Assembly (NCBI GenBank): GCA_037952775.1
Contig: JBANAY010000003.1
Span: forward strand, 16,244,001 to 16,308,000
DNA: 64,000 nt
Direction: 5' to 3'
DNA from: Clonostachys chloroleuca
Lineage: Eukaryota; Ascomycota; Sordariomycetes; Hypocreales; Bionectriaceae
Part shown: positions 33,168 through 45,322 of the stretch, in pieces
How the letters are laid out: every line of letters starts with the position of its first letter
How positions within the stretch are numbered: the stretch's first letter is position 1
The notes under the pieces: model-generated
What the model was told of the DNA's origin: nothing
The model's input: only the letters and a program-made list of their open reading frames with translations
The model's database searches: none
Made by a program: the position numbers and the translations under genes

Positions 33168-34991
33168 TTATGCACCGTGTTCTGCAAGCAAGTCGGGCGG
33201 CACATCACTGTCGGTCGTCGTTGTCCGTTGAAATACTGGGCTCGTATCAGCACTGGAAACTGAAGGCGGGTTGTTCTGATCCTCGTAGTGGGACACAAGA
33301 AGATCCGGGGGCACTTCATTATCGCTGCCCTCGTCATGGTTTTGGCCCTCATCCGCTACCAAAGATTGTGACAGCTCTTCAGACTTGTCTAACGTCTCGT
33401 CAAGCACGTGCTGAAGCATACTCCTCGCCTCTTCGAATGCTTCCAGCTCGGCTCCAATGGCACAAATCAGAAGATTCCAGCGCTTCTCCTCGGCAGTCTT
33501 CATATGACCCTCCAATGCTGTAACAACTTTGTCCATCTCAGGGAGCTGACTCTGTATGATAGATTCTTGCGAGGGCACCTTCTCCTTGCCTTTACTAGAA
33601 GAAGTTTCCGCAGGCTCTTGCATCAACTGCCTCAAACGAGTCTCGTAGTCAGATACAAGCCGCATTACTTCATCCCATATCTCTGAGCCATTGTCCAGGG
33701 CCTCTTTTTCTTTCTTGATCTGTGACTTTCTCTTCTCCAGTAGCAAAACCTCGTTCTCCCACCATGACTTGGCCATATCCAAATTCCTTCGCTCTGGTCG
33801 GAGGCGTAAAAACTCCACTCCACCTGTCGGCGGCAGCTTCTTCGCACCCGTCTGCAACGCTTCGAGATCAAGGGGTTGGAAAGGAGGTCGGTGCATGAGG
33901 GCAGTGACTTCAGAATCGACATTCTTAAGCGCCCCACGATACCCGCTAAGTCCAGCCTCCCGCCGGTTCTTGACATCCTCCATCCTGTCCCGCAACCACT
34001 TTCTCTGATTCCTCATGCCAACCAGCTTCTCCTCGAGGACACGAATCTCCTGATTAACGGCGTCATGCCTGGCGCTCAGGTCGCGAAGCTCCTTTCCCAA
34101 TGGCTCCTCCTCATCCTCTTCCAGCATATGCATTTCACTAGTGACGTTCTCTCTCTGCCGGTTCAGTCTCTCTAATTTGTTAAGTGCTCGACGACGCTGC
34201 GATAACGCTTCATCCACGTACACATCCTCCTCCAGCTTCAGCTGCGCCAGTGCAGCCATCGACCGCCGCAAACCAGTGCGCGCCGATCGCAAGCCTCTCG
34301 CCTTGCTCGCCTTGGGCTGCCGCACCGGGAGCAGATTGCCGTCTCTCGTGGAATGGTTCGGAACATGGAGGGAGTTTATCATCCTCGACTTGGAGGTCGC
34401 AGTGGAGTAGAACGTCCCCGTCGGTGTGCTGCTCCCCGTGTCGCTATAGTCATCGCCCCCCAAGCCATCCAAGCCGGCGACGAGACCGCTGGCCTGCTGG
34501 TCCAGAAGAAGCTGGACCTCCTTCTCCAGGGACTTCTCCTGCCGCCTCAGGCCGCGCCATGTCGCATCGGGTCGGTAAGAAGGCTCCCGGTCGTAGTTGT
34601 AATCGAACAGCAAGCTACCAAAACCCGCGTTCCGGGCGGACGGAGAGTCGCTCGAGCTGGACGTCGGTTTCTTGCTCAGCGCAATTGAAGCTGCTATGGG
34701 AGGCGGTGGGCCGCTGAACATGGGCTTCGGCCGGAACTGTGAGAGGGAGCTTGTCGAGCTCTCCCTATCCTGCCAGGCATCGGGACTGGGCGACCTGGGC
34801 AGTCGGCGTATCGGCGAGTAGGGCTGCCTCGGACGGGACCCGGGACCGTCGTCATCGTGGTACAGGGAGTCGATGGGGCGGGGCTCCAGCTCGTCCATAT
34901 CATAGCCCTCTACGGTCGTCCTCGGCTTGTTATGGAAGGGGAAGATGGAGGAGGACAGGCGCTGCTGTCTGGAGAAGGATAGCGACGTCAT
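33168..34991 (-). CDS. Atg28-like coiled-coil protein
   Basis: Single exon, 607 residues. The N-terminal 200 residues are low-complexity and proline/serine-rich. Residues about 240-380 form long charged heptad-like helices (EEDVYVDEALSQRRRALNKLERLNRQRENV, RVLEEKLVGMRNQRKWLRDRM in shorter pieces), a clear coiled coil. A second helical region follows at 410-540. The organisation and length match proteins annotated as autophagy-related protein 28 in filamentous ascomycetes; yeast-type Atg28 is a coiled-coil factor of selective autophagy (pexophagy). The C-terminus carries VPPDLL twice (EVPPDLLVSHYE and DVPPDLLAEHGA at the very end), perhaps a short binding motif. Name assignment rests on remembered architecture, so it is moderate. 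Confidence 0.55.
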   Translation of the reverse strand: MTSLSFSRQQRLSSSIFPFHNKPRTTVEGYDMDELEPRPIDSLYHDDDGPGSRPRQPYSPIRRLPRSPSPDAWQDRESSTSSLSQFRPKPMFSGPPPPIAASIALSKKPTSSSSDSPSARNAGFGSLLFDYNYDREPSYRPDATWRGLRRQEKSLEKEVQLLLDQQASGLVAGLDGLGGDDYSDTGSSTPTGTFYSTATSKSRMINSLHVPNHSTRDGNLLPVRQPKASKARGLRSARTGLRRSMAALAQLKLEEDVYVDEALSQRRRALNKLERLNRQRENVTSEMHMLEEDEEEPLGKELRDLSARHDAVNQEIRVLEEKLVGMRNQRKWLRDRMEDVKNRREAGLSGYRGALKNVDSEVTALMHRPPFQPLDLEALQTGAKKLPPTGGVEFLRLRPERRNLDMAKSWWENEVLLLEKRKSQIKKEKEALDNGSEIWDEVMRLVSDYETRLRQLMQEPAETSSSKGKEKVPSQESIIQSQLPEMDKVVTALEGHMKTAEEKRWNLLICAIGAELEAFEEARSMLQHVLDETLDKSEELSQSLVADEGQNHDEGSDNEVPPDLLVSHYEDQNNPPSVSSADTSPVFQRTTTTDSDVPPDLLAEHGA

Positions 34992-36771
34992 GGTGGACTG
35001 GGCCGCATGGCATGCCTCAGCAGATTACCCACTGATTAGAGCCCGTCTCTTGGCGTGGAATGCTTATTTGTTCTTCTGGCCCCGATCGGAAACGCTGATC
35101 AAACAAGCAAGCAAACAAAAACAGCAAAAGGCAATGCGACCGGATTGTGAGCTCCCAGGTCTTATTGATGTGTGCGGACAATGGGATAGGCTATCGTGGT
35201 GAGAACTATGTAAGCTGGGTGACGGCCAAGGTTTGCCTGTACGCTGGATTGGATCCTAGCGGGCGCATGCTCTGCTGCCCTTTGCGCTCACGCGCCCCAG
35301 GCACGAGGGTCGTCCTGCATGTCAAGCCGCCAGAAAACTGACTTGCCTGCAGGCGAGGATGCATGTGTGACCAGGGAGCAATTACGTATGCACGCCAGCG
35401 ACACAGACAGGCACAATGATATCCGTTCAGCAAACTGCCGTCACGAACAATACGGCAAGGTCAGTCTTATCGGGCCTGCTAATCTGGGTTACCGATGATG
35501 AATGTCACTGTAAGACAGCCGCCGTTCCTAGGCAGCCAGGCGACTGACATAAAACATGGCACACCCAGAACACCCAGCGTTGAATTTCAACACAATTTCA
35601 ACACAATATGAAAATAATTAACCAGTAAGTCTAAATACTATAGAATAATAATTTAATGATTGATTTTATTATCATGCGTTTAGCATTGTGGATAAGGAAC
35701 TGAGGTCCCTAACTTGTGTGAACAGAGCTTTGGTGTGCCATGTTTTATGTCACTCGCTTGGCAGCGTAGGGAGCCACGTAGGGAGAGAGGGCTAAAGCAG
35801 CTCCCTGGCAGCATCAAATGGCTGACGGACCTACCGAAGGCAATCCATCTGGTGGAGGTGTAATATCTCGGTGCTAGGGCAGTTGGGGGAATAAGCTCAA
35901 GTAAAGTACGTGTAGGTTTCCCCCGTTCAATGCCGTGAGGTGGACTTGTCATGGTCCCCTCCATCCATCCGCCGTGGACAGTTGTTTCTTCCTCCTCCAA
36001 ACTCTTCCACGCCCTTCAGCGCTGTCGGTCCGACGAACAGAGGCAGGATCCTCAAGGCCTTGTATTCCAAGACTTATGGGGCTGACCCAACTCTGGTGCT
36101 CCTCGCCTCGCCTGCTCTCCTCCTCCGTTACGTGGTGTGCACTCTCCCTTAATTCATCGCTTCCTACTCTCTTTTCCTTGACAGGATACACGCATTATTC
36201 GTCTCACGACAGGGACAGTAGCGCTCGTTGGCGCATCTCGTTTGTGGTCAGGCAGGTCGAGTCTTTGCTCAGATCAGTCACTTACAGCCGACCAGCTCCA
36301 TCACATTTCGACGGGCAATTAATTGATTAGGGTGCTGACCAGAGCTGGCACAGTACCTACGTTACGGAAAGCACCATTTTCTATCTACCGACGTTCATAA
36401 CGTCGCCTATCCAGACAGCGACAGGTTTGGTCCATTGGCACACGCACAGAGCTCCCGCACTCAGCGGAACTCCAACGCACCGCCGACTTCTCCCAGCGCA
36501 TGTGGCATGGCAAGTTTGGGTGCGAACACCGTCAGGAAGGGCTTCATCCAGCGCTGCGGCCAGTGTCAGCTCGCATATAGACTCTAAGCGGCACGAGCGC
36601 TGCACTGCGCGACAGGCTACTTAAAGACAAAGTTCGCGCAAGCACACCCAGACAGCAAGGTAAACGCCTCTGCCCAGGCCCAAGCCAAGCAACAGCGACC
36701 AAAACCCTGTGCCGCCGCCATTCGACTCCATTCAACCTTGCACCAGCCCAGGTGCGCCCCCCAGACCTGCC
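34992..36771. promoter_or_regulatory. Divergent intergenic region (Atg28-like / WD40)
   Basis: About 1.8 kb between divergent starts. The stretch at 35580-35690 is AT-rich. Frames such as 35935-36330 are not supported. It contains both promoters and probably long leaders; no specific element identified. Confidence 0.45.
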
Positions 36772-38845
36772 ATGGACCAATCACCGCTGCCCTTTGCCCC
36801 GCGACGGCATAATCCCTCTGGATCTGGCTCAAAGGTGGGCTCGACGTCGGGGCCTTACCACAATGATTACACTTCTGCTGCACCTCCCGCCGTGGTCTCA
36901 GCAGCCCAACCACCACCCGCTGCTGGCACCGACGAATTACACATGTCCGGCATGAGCTCAGAGCTGCACATGTCTCCCCAGGATTACGCGCCGCAGATCA
37001 AGCTTGACCAGGCCCCGTCGACCGCCTCAGCTCGCTCGCAACCACCTCCATCTCTCACCCACGCCCGCTCCCACTCCCAATCCCACTACCAGCCTAGCTC
37101 CGTCCCCGACGTCCTGCAGCCTGCGGGTGGCCTGTCGACGCGACCGCCCGTCTCCATCAACACGTCCTTGTCGTCGCTGCAGGCTGATCGTCCTCAGCCC
37201 TCTCCCCAAAACTATCAGACCCCGTCCAAACCAACGCTCAGCATGTCCCACGCCTACTCCCGCTCCAGCCCCGCCGCAAGCTACGAGAATGTGAGCTACC
37301 ATCCCTACACTCCCACGACTCCAGGCGGCAGCGGTATCCCGTCATCCCAATTCATGTCGCCCACGGACACCTCCAAGTACGGCCCTTCCAGCTCCTCGCG
37401 AAATGTCTCCAACACCCCGCTTGGTCTAGCCGACATCCGGCCTCGCGCTGATTCCAGCATGTCTGATGGCGGTCCGGGTACTCTGGGCTACAACATGGCT
37501 GAAGCGCAGCCCGGTAGCAGCAGTTATCTCGCCCCGTGGCCTATTTATGCCTTCGATTGGTGCAAGTGGCGTCCCCATGGAAATGGATCCGGCAAGCTGG
37601 CCATTGGAAGCTATCTAGAGGATGGCCACAACTTTGTAAGCTCTTCCCTCATTTTCCACTCCAAAGAAACGTCTCGTTATCTAACAATTTCTCGCTCCGA
37701 AGATCCAAATTTTGGATAGCCATGTCGTTCCAACACCCCAGGATGTCTACGTTCCTGGCACTTCCAAGTATTCTCTAGAGTTCAACAAAGTCGCCGAAGC
37801 TACCCATTCATATCCCGTTACCAGACTCCTCTGGGAACCACCTTCAGCTCAGAAGCAATCGACCGACTTGCTCGCGACATCTGGCGATCATCTGCGACTG
37901 TGGTCACTGCCTTCCGAAACCCCGGCGACGCCTGGGAACAACATCACTCGGAGAACCGACCCAGCCACCGCCAAATTGACACCTCTGGCCCTTTTGTCAA
38001 ATTCCAAGACTCCCGATCATACCGCTCCTCTGACTTCCCTCGATTGGAATACGGTTTCTCCTAGTCTCATCATTACTTCCAGCATCGATACAACTTGCAC
38101 AATCTGGGATATTCCTTCCCTGACTGCCAAGACGCAATTGATCGCCCATGACAAGGAAGTGTATGACGTGCGTTTCTGCGCAAACAGTGTGGATGTATTT
38201 GTCAGCTGTGGACAGGACGGTAGCGTTCGAATGTTTGATCTCCGTAGTCTGGAGCATTCGACCATCATCTACGAGCCAACCGGCAAGGACGATAGAGGTT
38301 TGTTAAGCCACATAGCAGCTCCAATATCTATTCCCTGAACCTGAAGATACTAACATGTTCTTCCAGTGGATACCAACAGCGGCCGAACGAGCCCAGGAGG
38401 ACAGGGTGCGGCAGGAAACCCTCCTCCGCTACTGCGACTTGCAACTTCTCCTCACGACACTCAGCTCCTCGCTACTTTCGCCCAGGATTCAAGCACCATC
38501 CGCATTCTCGATGTTCGACAGCCGGGGCAGGCTCTTCTAGAACTCCGAGGACATTCAGGTCCCTTGAACTGCCTTGAATGGTCGCCCCTGCGCAGAGGCA
38601 TGCTCGCCTCTGGGGCTGACGACTGCCAGGTGCTGTTATGGGATCTGATCAACTCGAGCTCTTCATCTGGACCCTCTCTGAACGGGAACCCTGGCAATGA
38701 GAGCAGCCGAAGCCCCGTTGCCAGCTGGGAGTGCGATTACGAGATTGGAAACCTAGGTTGGCTACCTCACATGCCAAACGGCGAATATGGCGACTGGCTG
38801 GGAGTCAGTGCCGGGCGTGGTATCTGGGGCACCCGGATCATGTGA
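36772..38845 (+). CDS. WD40-repeat protein, An11/DCAF7 (WDR68)-like
   Basis: Three exons, 36772-37635, 37703-38297 and 38367-38845; 645 residues. The first 250 residues are disordered, rich in Pro/Ser/Gln/His. The core begins with WPIYAFDWCKWRP, the diagnostic start of the An11/TTG1/DCAF7 family, followed by GKLAIGSYLEDGHNFIQILDSH. WD-type repeats follow: HTAPLTSLDWN..TCTIWDI, AHDKEVYDVRFC..DGSVRMFDLR, GHSGPLNCLEWSPL..DCQVLLWDL. In plants and animals this family forms a scaffold for transcription factors and DYRK kinases; in fungi it is conserved but less studied. The ATG at 36772 is used; an in-frame GTG upstream is not a plausible start. The extended fungal N-terminus is usual. Confidence 0.85.
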
Positions 38846-39465
38846 ATGAAGCGCAGTTCTCAGCAGGATGTTCTGGCAGATTATATGTATACCCATTGGC
38901 AAGCATGAGCCTTTGTTTATTAAGTTATACCGTCGCATATTATAGAAACGGCCTTTCCGAGATGGATTTGTTCGTTGCGGAAAACCCGACACTTGAAGGG
39001 TTGGTCAGTCACAGCAAGCTCCTAAAAGTTCGGGTTTGATCTTTTTTTTTTTTGGTATTTGGATGATTCAAATTGTGGTGACGAGTCGCTCAACGCTATA
39101 GCCATGGCCGAGAATTCATACCTAGTGATAGGCAGGCTGAGAGAGGTTCAACAAGAGCTTCTCCAAGGGCAAAGCCGGGAGGGCGGGGAGGATCGTTGGA
39201 GGGCGAAAAGTTCAGTCCCCATCGATAGGATGTGGGGAAGGCTTTGAGAACAGTAATGAATGGATAAATAGACAGATACCTCCATAAAAATGATGCCGAA
39301 AACGTCGACACCTTCCGTTGCCTGCTACCTCCTAGCGAAAGCCGAGGACTCAACATTTGACTTGTAGGAACATAAGGCTCCAAACACTACTGATAAAGGA
39401 TTATTTAAGATAGAGTTTATTAAATACTACCTCCCTATACTATTATCTACCGTTGTGCTCAAGCG
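38846..39465. other. Intergenic between convergent genes
   Basis: Shared 3' flank of the WD40 and quinone oxidoreductase genes, with T-rich run near 39041-39052. No gene seen. Confidence 0.45.
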
Positions 39466-40631
39466 CTACAGCTTTGATAATGCCATCTCAGCTTCATCAG
39501 TTGCAACCTTCACCACAGCTTTCGCCAACGTTTTCCGCTCCATGAGGTCGACCAGCGCATTTGGTACACTTTCCAGACCTTTATACAGTTGCGAAACTGT
39601 TGGCTCAATTTTCCCTCCATCGATCATCGGCTTCAGTTCGTCCCATATACGACGGTTTTCTTCTGGGTATCGACGCAAACTTTCGCCATATCGCTGAAGA
39701 GGCATAGCCCCAGTGAGTTAAGATCAGTCAATCAGTAATTGCAATGGGGAGACTTACATATCCTATCAAGTTTATCTGCTTCAGAAGCACCCTGTTCATC
39801 GCAATGTTCTCCATCTGTCCACCTCTCCCAGCAAATCCGACAATCAGAATCCTGCCCTTGTGAGCAATGCACTTCAGGCTGAGGTCCACGAGGCCCACGG
39901 GGTCAAACACCACATCTGCCCCAGCCCCCTCCGTGAGCTGCAGGACTTTCCCATACCAGTCGGGGTCGGAGTTGTAGTTCAGGCAGAAGCTCGCGCCGTG
40001 CTTCTTCGCGTACGAACACTTCTCCTCTGAGCCTGCGGTGCCAATCACCCGGCAACCCAGCGCGGCGGCGATCTGCACGGCCATGATGCCGAGGCCCCCC
40101 GCGGCGGAGTGCACGAGGACGGTCTCCCCTCGCTTCAGCCCGGCTCGAAGCATCAGAGCGCCATAGGATACAGGTAGGGTGGCGCCCAGACCAGCAGCGT
40201 CGGCGAAGGACCAAGACGACGGGAGCTTCTCGAGATTGGTGGATGCTGGCACGCTGATGTATTCGGCGTACGAGCCCAGGGAGGCCCCGAAGACTCTATC
40301 GCCGGGCTGGAGATGGTAGTCTAGTGGGCATGATGCGATGATGCCGGAGAACTCGAGGCCTAGTGTAAATGGGGGGCGGACTAGGCTGCGGTTGTTCTGG
40401 TGTTTGCCTTGGACCTGTTAATATATCAACAGTGAGGCATGGTTAGTTGGGCTATGCCTGTAGAATGAGAAATTAATTATTTGGGGAAAGTACATAGAGT
40501 GCATCAACATAGTTGACGCCCGCGGCCATGACTCTGATGAGAACCTCATTGTGTGCTGGGATGGGCCTAGGGATGGTGGATACTCGCAGTTGCTGTAGTT
40601 CACCGAACTGTTCGATCCGAACCGCTTTCAT
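39466..40631 (-). CDS. NADPH:quinone oxidoreductase (MDR, zeta-crystallin-like) with C-terminal SKL
   Basis: Three exons on the minus strand: 40631-40494, 40414-39758 and 39693-39466; 340 residues. The start MKAVRIEQFGELQQLRV is typical of quinone oxidoreductases of the medium-chain dehydrogenase/reductase superfamily. The NADPH-binding Rossmann segment VLVHSAAGGLGIMAVQIA is present, followed by GTAGSEEKCSYAKKHGA and VVFDPVG. No structural-zinc cysteine cluster is visible, fitting the zinc-free QOR branch. These enzymes reduce quinones or activated alkenes. The last residues are ALSKL: a canonical peroxisomal PTS1, so matrix import is likely. Substrate unknown. Start shared in a 570-bp divergent promoter with SPT5. 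Confidence 0.88.
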
Positions 40632-41203
40632 TGTATTTCCAGGTAAATCACAGTCTAAGGGAATAATAGACTTTAAACTAAAGGTGAAGCAAGTTTCATT
40701 TTTGATGTAGAAGACGATCCAAATTTATGGGAGAGAGAGGGATGATCTGAAGCTAGAGGAAGAACCTGAACCAAGGTTGACATTGCTCATCTCCTCGGCA
40801 GCTCAACTTACATGTACGGCTATCGTTCTCCCGCTGCTGCTCTCCAGCAAGTAGCAATTTAGCAATGGACCTAAACTTACAGGCCCAGAGGCGATGACAT
40901 AGCTTGGTTGTGGTTTTGGAGCTAAACTCGGAAGATTCAATGGACCGAACGCTAATTTGCATAACCTCCCTAAATGCACAACTACAATTTGCCGATGATT
41001 TCCCGCTACGCAGGAGCTTAAAGATTATGCATCTGACGGGAAACTTTTGGGTGAAGTGTGGCAGCTTAAAACAAAGATCGAACATCAACCGGTTCACTTA
41101 CTCAACTCTTTCCTTTAATATTTCCGGCTCCCATCCTCTTGCGCAACTCGTAGCGCACGCCCTACCGCGCTCGGATTGATCTCGCGCCAGACACGAAGCG
41201 AAA
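40632..41203. promoter_or_regulatory. Divergent promoter (quinone oxidoreductase / SPT5)
   Basis: 572 bases between divergent starts. No specific site called. Confidence 0.45.
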
Positions 41204-44200
41204 ATGGCGTCCTACGATGCAGCGCGCTTCGATGACTCGGAGGAAGAGGAGGATTTCAACCCAGCGCCTGCCGATCTGTCAGACGATGAGGACACCAATA
41301 CCAGACAGGAGAAGCGACCACGAGACCAGAGCTCCCCCGGTGATGATGATGGGGATGAGGATTCCGCCCCTCGAGCCAAAACGCGGCGCGTCATGGATGA
41401 AGACGAGGACAATGAGCAGGACGATGACGAGGAGAGAGACGAAGATGAGGAGGATGATGAAGAAGACGAAGATGATGAGGATGAAGACGACGAGGATGAC
41501 GTCCAGACGGTAATTTACCATTCCTCGTACGTGACGGCGAGGCAATTCGCTTTAGCTGACACCGATCCCAGCGTCGTCCCAAGAAGCGCCAGCGAGACCG
41601 CCGAACTGCTCTCTTCGATATCGAAGCCGAGGTCGATGACGAAGACGAAGGCGAGGATGAGGAACGAGACGGCGAAGAAATAGAGGGCTTCATCGACAAC
41701 GCTCATCCTGATGATGTCGCTGACACGAACCGCTTTGACGACGACCGACGACATCGCGAGCTCGACCGTCAGAGGCAGATGGAATCAAGTCTCGATGCCG
41801 AGAAGCAGGCCGAGATCCTTCGCCAGCGCTACGGAAACCGCCGCCCGACTAAGGGTCTCGGCGATTCGGCCGTTGTCCCCAAGCGTCTCCTGCTCCCTAG
41901 CGTGGATGACCCGAGCATCTGGGGAGTCCGGTGTAAGGAAGGCAAGGAGCGTGAGGTCGTCTTCTCTATCATGAAGAGAATCGAGGAGCGCCAGGGCACG
42001 AGAGATGAACTTGCAATTACTGCCGCGTTCGAGCGAGGTGGTGCGCAGTCCGTCATGAAGGGCTTCATCTACGTGGAGGCCCAGCGCCAGAACGATATCC
42101 TCAAGGCCCTCGATGGCATGCTCAACGTGTACCCGCGTTCCAAGATGGTCCTAGTCGAGATCAAGGACATGCCTGAACTCTTCCGCGTTACTAAGGATTC
42201 GAGCTTGGAGCCTGGTGCCTGGGTGCGCCTTCGCCGACCCTTCAAGTACAACGGTGACCTTGCACAGGTTATTGACGTTACCGAGAACGGGCTGGAGGCA
42301 CGAGTCCGCTATATTCCCCGTCTGGATTACGGTGTGAGAGATGATTCCCTGACTGCTGGAGCTGACGGGAAGAGAAAGCGCTTCCCCGGCACCGGGCCCA
42401 AACCTCCTCAAAGATTGTTCAGCGAGGTTGAGGCTCGCAAGCACCAGCCACGCTTCCTTCAAGGAAACCCTTCGACCAACACATGGTCATTCATGGGTGA
42501 TGAATTCGAGAACGGATTCTGCGTCAAGGATGTCAAGATCCAACAGCTTGTGGTGACAGAAGTGAACCCATCGCTCGAAGAAGTTACGCGATTCGCATCC
42601 GGGGCGGAAGATGGTACTGAGAACCTTGATCTCAAGGCCCTGGCGGCAAGTTTGAAGGATAGCAACAAGATGGTTACCTACCTCCCTGGCGACATCATCG
42701 AGGTGTACTCTGGGGAGCAAAAGGGTGTCGTGGGCAAGGCAACGAACGTGCAGGGCGACATCGTCACAATGTCTGTGACTGAGGGTGACCTTGCTGGACA
42801 AACCATCGAAGTGCCTACTAAGGGCTTGCGGAAACGCTTCCGAATTGGTGACCACGTCAAGGTCATTGGTGGTAGCAAGTTCCGTGACGAGGTCGGTACA
42901 GTGGTTAAGATTTCCGAGGATCGTGTGACTCTCCTTACGGATCAGACCAACACTGAAGTCACTGTCTTCAGCAAGGACTTGCGTGAGGCTAGTGATATCG
43001 GAGGGCAGGGCTCTCTCGGGCAGTTCGAGTTGCAAGACCTGGTGCAGCTCGACCCTACAACCGTGGGTTGTATTGTCAAGGTAGACCGTGAATCTCTGGT
43101 TGTATTGGACCAGTTCGGAGACACTCGCCAGGTCGTTCCTTCACAGATTCCCAATAAGCTGCCGAAGCGAAAGCAAGCTGTTGCTGCCGACCGCAGTGGT
43201 TCCGAAATCAGATTGGACGATGTTGTCAAGGAGGCTACGGGCCAGCAACGACAAGGAAAGATCATTCACATCCACCGGTCGTACGTCTTCTTGCATACCA
43301 ATGACAGCACTGAGAACGCCGGTGTGTTCGTTACCAAGGCTAGCATGGTCAACACCATCGCTGCCAAGGGTGGCCGAGTTAACGCTGCATCCTCCACCCC
43401 CGATCTCAATGCCATGAATCCAGCTCTGAAGCTCCACAAGAACGGGGCCGAGAACAAGCCCCCGCAGCCTCAGAAGTTCGGCCGCGACAGAGCCATGGAG
43501 CAGACGGTTATTGTCAAGAAGGGAGCCTATAAAGGTCTGCTTGGTATCGTGAAGGACACCACAGATACTCATGCTCGTGTCGAGCTACATACAAAGTCCA
43601 AGACAATCACTGTTCCAAAGGACTCGCTCAGTTTCAGGGACAAGAAGACGGGCGCCCCCATCGAGATTAACGGTCGCGGCCGGGGTGGGCCTGGTGGTGG
43701 CTTCAACCGCAGCTCTGGCGGCGGAGAGCGTGTCCCTGGTTGGCAAACTGGCTCTCGTACACCCATGGGATCCGGCGGGGACAGAGTCCCCGCCTGGGGT
43801 TCACGCAGTATGTTTTCCCCATTTCCTACTTTATCATTTCAAGAACGAGTATTTGCTGACTGAATGGCTATAGCACCTGCCGGCGGCGCTGGAGGTCGTA
43901 CCCCAGCTTGGAAAGGCGGAGACTACTCTGGTTCTCGCACGCCTGCTTGGGCTGATGGCTCCCGCACGGTCAACCCATATGATGGTAGCCGAACTGCTTA
44001 TGGCTCTGGCTCTCGCACTCCCGCGTGGCAGTCGGGTGCCAAGACACCTGCATACGGTGACGCTTTTGGTGCAGGCTCCCGAACTCCTGCGTACGCAGGC
44101 AGCTCTGGAACAGATGCTTTCTCATCTGGCTCCAAGACTCCCGCTTGGGGCGTCTCGGCACCGACACCTGGTGCCAGCAACAACGACAGCTGGAGCTACA

Positions 44201-44508
44201 CGCCTGGAGCGACATCGGGCGCATTCGACGCGCCAACACCAGGAGGCGGCCTTGCAGCCCCTACACCCGGTGCGATGAACGCACCCACCCCAGGCGCCTA
44301 CTCGGCACCTACACCTGGCGGAGCTCCTACGCCTGCGGCTAGCAACTGGCAGGGAGGATGGGGTGCTGACGCCGCCCCTACTCCTGGCGCCAGTGCTCCC
44401 ACTCCCGCCGCCTCGGGAGGCTACTACGGAGCGCCCACGCCAGGTGCCTACGGCGGAGCTCCAGAGACGCCTGCAGCCGGACCTAGGTACACGGATGATG
44501 ACGATTGA
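41204..44508 (+). CDS. SPT5: Transcription elongation factor SPT5
   Basis: Three exons, 41204-41509, 41572-43807 and 43874-44508; 1058 residues. It partners Spt4 as DSIF, clamps RNA polymerase II and controls elongation and mRNA processing in the nucleus. The order is canonical: a very acidic N-terminus (runs of E/D to about residue 180), an NGN domain from about 217 ([20 protein letters not shown]), and several KOW modules (about 315 [20 protein letters not shown], 472 [17 protein letters not shown], 525 [18 protein letters not shown], 750 [11 protein letters not shown]). A C-terminal repeat region runs from about 820, first with GSRTPAW-type repeats and then APTPG-type repeats, the substrate of elongation kinases. 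The frame is intact across junctions. The first intron lies within the acidic region and the last inside the repeats. Confidence 0.96.
43735..44480 (+). repeat. SPT5 C-terminal repeat region
   Basis: Degenerate coding repeats. The first half (to about 44150) repeats a G-S-R/K-T-P-A-W unit, roughly eight copies. The second half repeats an A-P-T-P-G unit, ten or more copies. The last intron splits one of the SRTPA units. Confidence 0.85.
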
Positions 44509-45322
44509 GGAGAAGAACAGAGCAAGCACCATGGCGATGGCTTGAAAGTGTAGTTCTTATAAATCTCGCGACGGCGTTTTGGGAATTGGTGCTCTATTAT
44601 CACTACGTTTTAACTGTATAAGGATTAAATCAAAATAATCATTGGGTTAGTTAGTTCGCCCTAGAGAGGGCCCTACCTGCCAGCGTCTTATCAATTGAGG
44701 TTCAATTGACTCTTCCCCCTACCTGGACTTGATGCTAGGGCTACGTGATTGTTGCTCGGAGGTCCAAGATCGCAAGCAAGCCAATAGTGCTGTGTAACCG
44801 ATGTAATGAAGTCAGCATGAGCGTTGTGTAAGGAGAGGTAGGGAATTAGGTGACCTTTATCTCGGGTGAGAATGAATGAAAAATTATATGTTCTCTCACT
44901 TTTGGGTGCTACGAGTGGCTTTTCAATCTCGAAGATGTTCATTGACATCGATTTACTCCAGTCTCTTTAGGTGCAGGGTAGCCTCAACAATGAGTGAGTC
45001 CGCCATACCACTGCGTTACTGTTGGTGGAGTTCAGTGTTAGATAGCGTGTTTTTGGCGTGAACAGGGATTCGTGCATTGAATTAAAGCGCGGTTCAGTTC
45101 CTGGAGACGAACTAGCGCTGCCTTATGACACATGAGGGCAGCGCACGCAACTTTTTTGCATGAACTCGGGTAATTTGAACGCCGCTGCTGGAAATGCGAC
45201 CGCCCATTGAACCTCGCCATCCTCCGGACCGTCCATAGGAAGCGCATTTCTCTCGTCTTTGTATTCATTCAGCCTACACTGTCGAATTTTCACACACGAA
45301 ACACCGCTTCCAGCCCGCCATC
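44509..45322. other. Intergenic, promoter of downstream gene
   Basis: About 810 bases between SPT5 and the mitochondrial protein gene. No supported frame. Confidence 0.45.

Noticed and set aside
36709..36771. Upstream GTG start for the WD40 gene
   Set aside because: Nuclear fungal genes rarely start at GTG; an ATG at 36772 has good context.
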